From Bacteroidales bacterium UBA4866 (lineage in GTDB: Bacteria; Bacteroidota; Bacteroidia; Bacteroidales; P3), in contig DHDW01000017.1 of NCBI GenBank assembly GCA_002399565.1, positions 1 to 21,132 of the forward strand: a DNA stretch of 21,132 bases, read 5' to 3'. Below the pieces are notes generated by a model. That model was not told where the DNA came from and did no database searches. It saw only the letters and a list, made by a program, of their open reading frames with translations. Shown here one piece after another: positions 16,640 through 21,132 of this stretch (the first letter of the stretch is position 1; each line of letters begins with the position of its first letter). Made by a program: the position numbers and the translations under genes.

Positions 16640-18658
16640 ATGGTAAGGATAGAAGCTGAAAAAATATTAAAAGAGAAATTCAATATAGATCATTTCTACG
16701 ATGAACAATGGGAAGTGATTGAAAGTTTATTGAATGGTAAACGAGTTCTGTTTATTGAAAAGACAGGATTTGGTAAATCTCTTTGTTTTCAGTTTCCAGC
16801 AATTGTATTTAGTGGAGTAACAATAGTTTTTTCTCCTTTAATAGCATTGATGAGAGATCAATGTAGGAAATTAAATATTTTAGGCATTGCGGCTAAATGT
16901 ATTAATAGTGAACAAGAAGAAGAGGAGAATAATAAAATCATTGAAGAAGCTAAAAATGGGGAAATTAAAATCTTATATATAGCTCCAGAAAGGCAAGAAA
17001 ATACAAAATGGATAGAATCTACTAAAGATTTAAATTTATCAATGGTTGTTGTTGATGAAGCTCATTGTATATCTGTATGGGGACATGATTTCAGACCTGC
17101 ATTTAGAAGAATAATAAGTTTAGTAAATCTACTTCCAAAGGGAATGCCTATTTTAGCCACAACTGCAACAGCCACAAAGAAAGTTCAAAAAGATATTGAA
17201 CAACAAATGGGAGGAGAATTAAAAGTTTTGAGAGGTAATTTGATGAGAAGTAATTTTAAACTTTTTGTTATTAAAGTAAACTCTCAAGATGAAAAGATGA
17301 TATGGTTAGGTGAAAATCTTATTAACTTTCCTGGTTCGGGGATTATTTATACTGGTACAAGAATTGAAGCAGAAACATATTCAAAATGGTTGGAATATCT
17401 TAAAATTCCTTCTATGGTTTATCATGCAGGTTTAGATTCTAACTTGAGGATAGAAATAGAAGAAGGGCTAATTGAAAATAAATGGAAATGCATAACTTCG
17501 ACCAATGCTCTTGGAATGGGAATTGATAAATTGGATATTAGATTTATTATTCACACACAAATTCCTCAATCTCCAATTCATTATTATCAAGAAATTGGAA
17601 GAGCCGGAAGAGATGGGAAAACTGCATTTATAATTTTATTTTATGCTCAAGAAGATAAAAAATTACCAGAATCATTTATTGAAACTTCAAGACCGAGCGT
17701 TGAAAAATACTATGATTTTATAAGTGTAGTAAAAGAAGAGTTGCTTAGCCAAAAAGAAATATGTAAGAAGACTAATTTGAAACAAAATCAAGTAAGAGTT
17801 ATTAAAGCAGACTTGATTGATCAAAAGATAATTAGAGAAATAAATATAGAAGGTTCAAAAAAAATAGAATATATTTTAGGAGCTCCAGAATTTGATGCAA
17901 CAGTATATAATCAAATTAAAGAAGGAAAGAGAAACGACTTAGAAAAGATGATTGAGTATGTTGATACAAAGCAATCAAGGATGAAGTTTCTTTGTAATTA
18001 TTTAGGAGATGAAACTTCTTCATTTGAATTTAAGAATTGTGATAATACTGATTATAGAAAAAGAACTGTTGAATTAACTCCTCAATGGGAAGAAAAATTA
18101 AAAGAGTTTACAGAAAGTTATTTCCCTGAAATAATCTTAGAAACGAAATTTTCTAATTTAACAAATGGTTTTGCTGCTTCATATTATGGAAATACTAAGG
18201 TTGGAAAGATAGTTCATCTTTGCAAATATGAAAAAAGAGGAGATTTCCCTGATTATCTTTTAAAGCTGGTTTTGAAAGTATATAATACTAAACTAAGCCA
18301 AGAAAAATTTGATTTAATACTTTATGCTCCTCCCACATTATCAGGAAATCTTGTAAGAAATTTTGCCATAAAGATTTCATCATACTTGAAAATACCTATT
18401 TCTCATGATTTACAAAAGCTAAGAATAACTAAAGAACAAAAGATATTTGAAAACTCATACTTAAAACAAGATAATATTAAAGATGCTTTTGTTTATATTC
18501 AACCTGATGAAATAAAAGATAAGAACATTCTTTTAATTGATGATATTTGTGATAGTAAAGCAACACTTAAAGAAATAGGAAGGTATCTTACTTCCTTAGG
18601 AGTAAATAAAATAACACCATTAGTAATAGCTAAAACAGTAGGAGGAGATACACTATGA
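16640..18658 (+). CDS. RecQ-family helicase fused to a ComFC-like phosphoribosyltransferase
   Basis: This is a 672-residue fusion. The N-terminal half is a RecQ-type SF2 helicase: a Q motif (FYDEQWEV), Walker A KTGFGKS at 41-47, SPLIALMRDQ, DEAH at 139-142 in the RecQ-specific block DEAHCISVWGHDFRP, then LATTATAT, and the motif V/VI region GMGIDKLD...QEIGRAGRDG. The following RecQ zinc-binding block is degenerate: positions matching E. coli Cys380, Cys397, Cys400 and Cys403 are S446, F464, C467 and T470. No HRDC domain is seen. The C-terminal 170 residues are a ComF-like PRTase: LILYAPPTLSGNLVRNFA, TKEQKIFENSYLKQDNIKDAF, and the PRPP-loop motif NILLIDDICDSKATL starting at residue 629. The helicase should unwind DNA 3' to 5'; the PRTase reaction is unknown. 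The gene overlaps the DprA-like gene by four bases. Confidence 0.9.
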   Translation: MVRIEAEKILKEKFNIDHFYDEQWEVIESLLNGKRVLFIEKTGFGKSLCFQFPAIVFSGVTIVFSPLIALMRDQCRKLNILGIAAKCINSEQEEEENNKIIEEAKNGEIKILYIAPERQENTKWIESTKDLNLSMVVVDEAHCISVWGHDFRPAFRRIISLVNLLPKGMPILATTATATKKVQKDIEQQMGGELKVLRGNLMRSNFKLFVIKVNSQDEKMIWLGENLINFPGSGIIYTGTRIEAETYSKWLEYLKIPSMVYHAGLDSNLRIEIEEGLIENKWKCITSTNALGMGIDKLDIRFIIHTQIPQSPIHYYQEIGRAGRDGKTAFIILFYAQEDKKLPESFIETSRPSVEKYYDFISVVKEELLSQKEICKKTNLKQNQVRVIKADLIDQKIIREINIEGSKKIEYILGAPEFDATVYNQIKEGKRNDLEKMIEYVDTKQSRMKFLCNYLGDETSSFEFKNCDNTDYRKRTVELTPQWEEKLKEFTESYFPEIILETKFSNLTNGFAASYYGNTKVGKIVHLCKYEKRGDFPDYLLKLVLKVYNTKLSQEKFDLILYAPPTLSGNLVRNFAIKISSYLKIPISHDLQKLRITKEQKIFENSYLKQDNIKDAFVYIQPDEIKDKNILLIDDICDSKATLKEIGRYLTSLGVNKITPLVIAKTVGGDTL

Positions 18659-19791
18659 GAAATGAAGAGGCATATTGGATAACATTGGCACACTTACCAA
18701 GATGGGGTTATGCAAAGATTAATAATATAATTGCAAAATTCCATCATGATTATAAGATTTCAATTACAGAGTTCTTTCAATTGTCTGATTTGGAATTAAG
18801 AGATTTATATTCTTTAGAAGAAAAAGATATTATAAGTCTAAATCAAGCAAAATTAGAAATTCCAAATAATGCTTTTATTGCTGAGTCTTTACTGAATGAA
18901 GGTTATGAATTAATTCCTATTATCTCATCAGAATACTCTAATACGCTTAAAGAAAATCTTAAACTTAAACATTCCCCTTCGCTCCTATATGTAAAAGGAG
19001 ATAAAACAATCCTACAAGAAAACTCAATTGCTATAGTTGGTTCTCGTGATGCTTCTGAAATTGCTTTGCAATTTACGGATAATATTGCAAAAATGGCATC
19101 AAAAGAATATAAAGTTGTTGTAAGTGGTTTTGCAAAAGGAGTAGATAAACAAGCTCTTGATTCTGTTTTAAAATATAATGGACGAAGTATAATAGTTCTT
19201 CCACAAGGAATAGCTACTTTTGATTCAGGATTTAGAACATATTATAAGCCTCTTGTAAGTGGTGATTTGTTAGTTTTGAGTGTTTTCCCCCCAAAAGCTA
19301 CTTGGAATACAGGATTTGCAATGGCAAGAAATCCTATTATTTATGGTTTAGCAAATGAAATATATGTTGCAGAATCATCAGAAAAAGGAGGGACTTGGTC
19401 TGGAGCTATTGATGGATTAAAAAAAGGCAGGAATATATATGTTAGAAATGTTACAGAAGAAGAAAATAATGCAAATCAATTATTGATAGAAAAAGGTGGA
19501 ATAGCGATTGATAATTTTGGAGAAAGAATTAATACTGATATTCCAAAAGAAGAGTTAGAGATAGATTTAGTTAATGAACCAAAAGTTAATTATGAAGATA
19601 AGATTGTTGAACTTCTTTATAATGGACAATATGCAGTAAAAGATATAATTAAGATTCTTAAACTTGATTTAACAGAAAAAAAAGTGAGAGATATTTTAAA
19701 ACAAAGAAAAGATGTTGAAATAACTTGTAAAAAGCCATTGAAGTTTACAATGAAAGATTGTAGGGTGAAGCAAATTACAATTGATATTTAG
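18655..19791 (+). CDS. DprA/Smf-like DNA-processing protein
   Basis: This 378-residue protein resembles DprA, which binds single-stranded DNA and loads RecA in natural transformation. A helical N-terminus (residues 1-75, with LPRWGYAKINNII) stands in for the SAM/HhH region. The Rossmann core shows IAIVGSRDAS (VGSR at 128-131), VVSGFAKGVD at 155-164, IVLPQGI near 180, ARNPIIYGLA from 224 (usually RNRII) and AES..GGTWSGA at 239-251. A C-terminal winged-helix-like segment (IVELLYNGQYAVKDIIKIL) follows. The conserved RNR is RNP, and the SGSxxTA block is altered to GGTWSGA, so it belongs to a divergent branch and not to the housekeeping copy. The start ATG overlaps the stop of the RecQ-PRTase gene (ATGA), which implies a stoichiometric pair. 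Stop is TAG. It is probably part of a defence or DNA-handling module. Confidence 0.88.
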   Translation: MRNEEAYWITLAHLPRWGYAKINNIIAKFHHDYKISITEFFQLSDLELRDLYSLEEKDIISLNQAKLEIPNNAFIAESLLNEGYELIPIISSEYSNTLKENLKLKHSPSLLYVKGDKTILQENSIAIVGSRDASEIALQFTDNIAKMASKEYKVVVSGFAKGVDKQALDSVLKYNGRSIIVLPQGIATFDSGFRTYYKPLVSGDLLVLSVFPPKATWNTGFAMARNPIIYGLANEIYVAESSEKGGTWSGAIDGLKKGRNIYVRNVTEEENNANQLLIEKGGIAIDNFGERINTDIPKEELEIDLVNEPKVNYEDKIVELLYNGQYAVKDIIKILKLDLTEKKVRDILKQRKDVEITCKKPLKFTMKDCRVKQITIDI

Positions 19792-19826
19792 AAATCAGAC
19801 TCGTTGACTCATTCTTTGTTGTAAGA

Positions 19827-20285
19827 TTATTCAATAACAACAGCAGGAACAGTTTTATAGCTATTTTTATATATTCCTATTTGTTTTAGACATTTGCCTT
19901 TAGGAATTTTGATTTGTTGTTTGTCGTAAAAGTGTTTATCTTCGTAATTGATAATTAATATTTCTAATTCATCAGGCATAAAAATATCACTAACTCCTCC
20001 ATATAATATATCTCCTGTATATGCTAAAGCCATATTTGGTTTAAGCACTTTTTTAATCTCTATTACTTTGTTTTTTATTTCTAAACATTCTCCTTTTTCA
20101 GCAAAAATTGTAAGTCCAGATAGGTCTTCGTTAGAATAACTTTCTTTAGAGACATTTAAGCTTTCATTCGTAACTTCTGGAGATTCAGGATTATTTAGAT
20201 TAAACAATGTAGAAAAATAAACTGTTGTAATTATTCCTGCAACAAAAGATGCAAGAATAGCTATAACTAATAATAACTTCTTCAT
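19827..20285 (-). CDS. Hypothetical membrane-anchored protein
   Basis: This is a 152-residue protein with one N-terminal hydrophobic segment (residues 4-27, LLLVIAILASFVAGIITTVYFS) and no cleavage or lipobox signal, so it is probably a signal anchor with the rest outside the cytoplasm. A Ser/Glu/Asn-rich linker (residues 33-55) leads to a small beta-rich domain (residues 58-152) with two Cys (GECLEI and KGKCLKQ) that could form a disulfide. The two 'KG.CL' contexts look like a short internal repeat. It converges with the DprA-like gene. No relative is recognised. Confidence 0.55.
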   Translation of the reverse strand: MKKLLLVIAILASFVAGIITTVYFSTLFNLNNPESPEVTNESLNVSKESYSNEDLSGLTIFAEKGECLEIKNKVIEIKKVLKPNMALAYTGDILYGGVSDIFMPDELEILIINYEDKHFYDKQQIKIPKGKCLKQIGIYKNSYKTVPAVVIE

Positions 20286-20313
20286 ATGAATAACTTTTAA
20301 AAGATTAGTTGTG

Positions 20314-20321
20314 CAAATGTA
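20314..20321 (-). promoter_or_regulatory. -7 element of the anchored hypothetical protein
   Basis: On the minus strand TACATTTG is an exact TAnnTTTG match about 28 bases before the ATG at 20285. A TTG lies 23 bases upstream (20347-20345), slightly farther than usual. Confidence 0.4.
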
Positions 20322-20421
20322 TAAAAAATAACTTAAATGTAGAGCAATTCACTCCATAATTTATTTCCAGGACTTTATGGAATAATTTGTATGTGTGTTA
20401 TGTGCTTTCGTAAAAAAGTAA

Positions 20422-20429
20422 TACTTTTG
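20422..20429 (+). promoter_or_regulatory. -7 element before the polyprenyl synthetase gene
   Basis: TACTTTTG is an exact TAnnTTTG match about 50 bases before the ATG at 20480. No TTG is present at the usual -33 position, so the assignment rests on the -7 box alone. Confidence 0.4.
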
Positions 20430-20479
20430 CATAGATTCAACTTTTTTATTGAAAAAGGTTATGCTAAAATGTTTATAAG

Positions 20480-21132
20480 ATGAGAAAAATAGAAGAATTA
20501 CAAGAAATAGCAATAAAAATAATTGAAGAAGAAAGTTTTTTATCCTCTCCAAACAATCTTTATGAACCTATTGAATATGCCATGCATCAGGGAGGAAAAA
20601 GGATACGTCCACTACTTGCTCTTATGGCTGCAGAGCTTTTTTCTGGAGATATTGAAAAGGCTAAACCAGCAGCAATTGCAATAGAAGTCCTTCATAATTT
20701 CACTCTTTTGCATGATGATATTATGGATAAATCTCCTTTAAGAAGAGGTATGCTAACGGTATATAATAAATATGATACCAATACAGCAATACTTTCAGGA
20801 GATACAATGTTTGCCAAGGCTTTTACATATTTATTAAAGGCAGACAAAACACAAATACATGATTTAGTTGAGGTATTTACCAATGCATCAATAGAAGTTT
20901 GTGAAGGTCAGGCTATGGATATGTGTTTTGAAGAAAGAGATGATGTGAGGATTGAGGAGTATATTGAAATGATACGCCTTAAAACTGGAGTTTTGCTTGC
21001 CTCTGCCCTTAAATTGGGAGCAATTACAGCCCTTGCAAATAAAAAGGATATGGATTATATTTATGATTTTGGATTAAATATTGGTATAGCTTTCCAGTTG
21101 CAGGATGATATATTGGATTGCTGGAGTAATTT
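20480..21132 (+). CDS. Short-chain polyprenyl diphosphate synthase (partial, runs off the right edge)
   Basis: 217 residues are present, starting at ATG 20480, and no stop occurs before the window ends. GGKRIRP at 38-44 is the substrate-binding motif of the trans-isoprenyl diphosphate synthases. The first Asp-rich motif is DDIMD at 79-83 followed by KSPLRRG, and the second is DDILD at 209-213. The enzyme condenses isopentenyl diphosphate with an allylic diphosphate in the cytoplasm. An aromatic residue (F74) lies five positions before the first motif. In this family a bulky residue there limits chain length, pointing to a farnesyl or geranylgeranyl product and not to the longer quinone side chain. 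About one third of the protein is outside the window. It is most likely a core, vertically inherited gene marking the end of the accessory stretch. Confidence 0.93.
   Translation, partial: MRKIEELQEIAIKIIEEESFLSSPNNLYEPIEYAMHQGGKRIRPLLALMAAELFSGDIEKAKPAAIAIEVLHNFTLLHDDIMDKSPLRRGMLTVYNKYDTNTAILSGDTMFAKAFTYLLKADKTQIHDLVEVFTNASIEVCEGQAMDMCFEERDDVRIEEYIEMIRLKTGVLLASALKLGAITALANKKDMDYIYDFGLNIGIAFQLQDDILDCWSN

Overview
The window reads as chromosomal DNA of a low-GC Bacteroidota, probably Bacteroidales-like. The evidence is A/T-rich sequence, near absence of Shine-Dalgarno sites, several matches to the Bacteroidota -7 element TAnnTTTG ahead of genes, an HU-HIG type DNA-binding protein, lipoproteins with a charged stretch after the lipobox Cys, and Bacteroidota-flavoured glycan genes. 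I see no rRNA, tRNA, transposase, integrase or CRISPR array. Five genes end in TAG, so amber is an ordinary stop codon here.

Layout, left to right. (1) 1-3050: the end of a surface-polysaccharide block, with a membrane-bound CapD/PglF/WbpM-type nucleotide-sugar 4,6-dehydratase overlapped by a membrane acyltransferase. (2) 3077-4874: a two-gene accessory module (N-terminal YwgA/SocA-like region fused to DUF488, plus an unrecognised partner), preceded by a duplicated operator-like element. (3) 4925-5416: an HU-like gene on the minus strand with its own terminator. (4) 5417-5939: a long intergenic stretch holding five units of an exact 22-bp repeat with palindromic cores, then a good Bacteroidota promoter. 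(5) 5940-10625: a very large STAND/Avs-like antiviral ATPase gene. Its N-terminal PD-(D/E)XK-like nuclease domain is cut by an in-frame amber stop at codon 29, while the following 1532 codons stay open. (6) 10646-13149: a minus-strand SAM methyltransferase with terminator and operator-like palindrome, a possible gene remnant, and two lipoproteins. (7) 13241-16636: three tightly coupled GT4-type glycosyltransferases. (8) 16640-19791: directly continuing that transcription unit, a RecQ-family helicase fused to a ComFC-like phosphoribosyltransferase, with a 4-bp overlap to a DprA/Smf-like protein. (9) 19827-21132: a small anchored hypothetical on the minus strand and the start of a short-chain polyprenyl diphosphate synthase that runs off the window.

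The polysaccharide genes (dehydratase, acyltransferase, three glycosyltransferases) plausibly serve one capsule, O-antigen or exopolysaccharide pathway, with isoprenoid carrier synthesis nearby. Between and behind them sit accessory modules that look defence-related: the DUF488 pair, the STAND ATPase, and the RecQ-ComFC/DprA pair. The last is the most unusual: it puts helicase, ComF-type PRTase and DprA, three activities that otherwise meet in natural transformation, into two overlapping genes.
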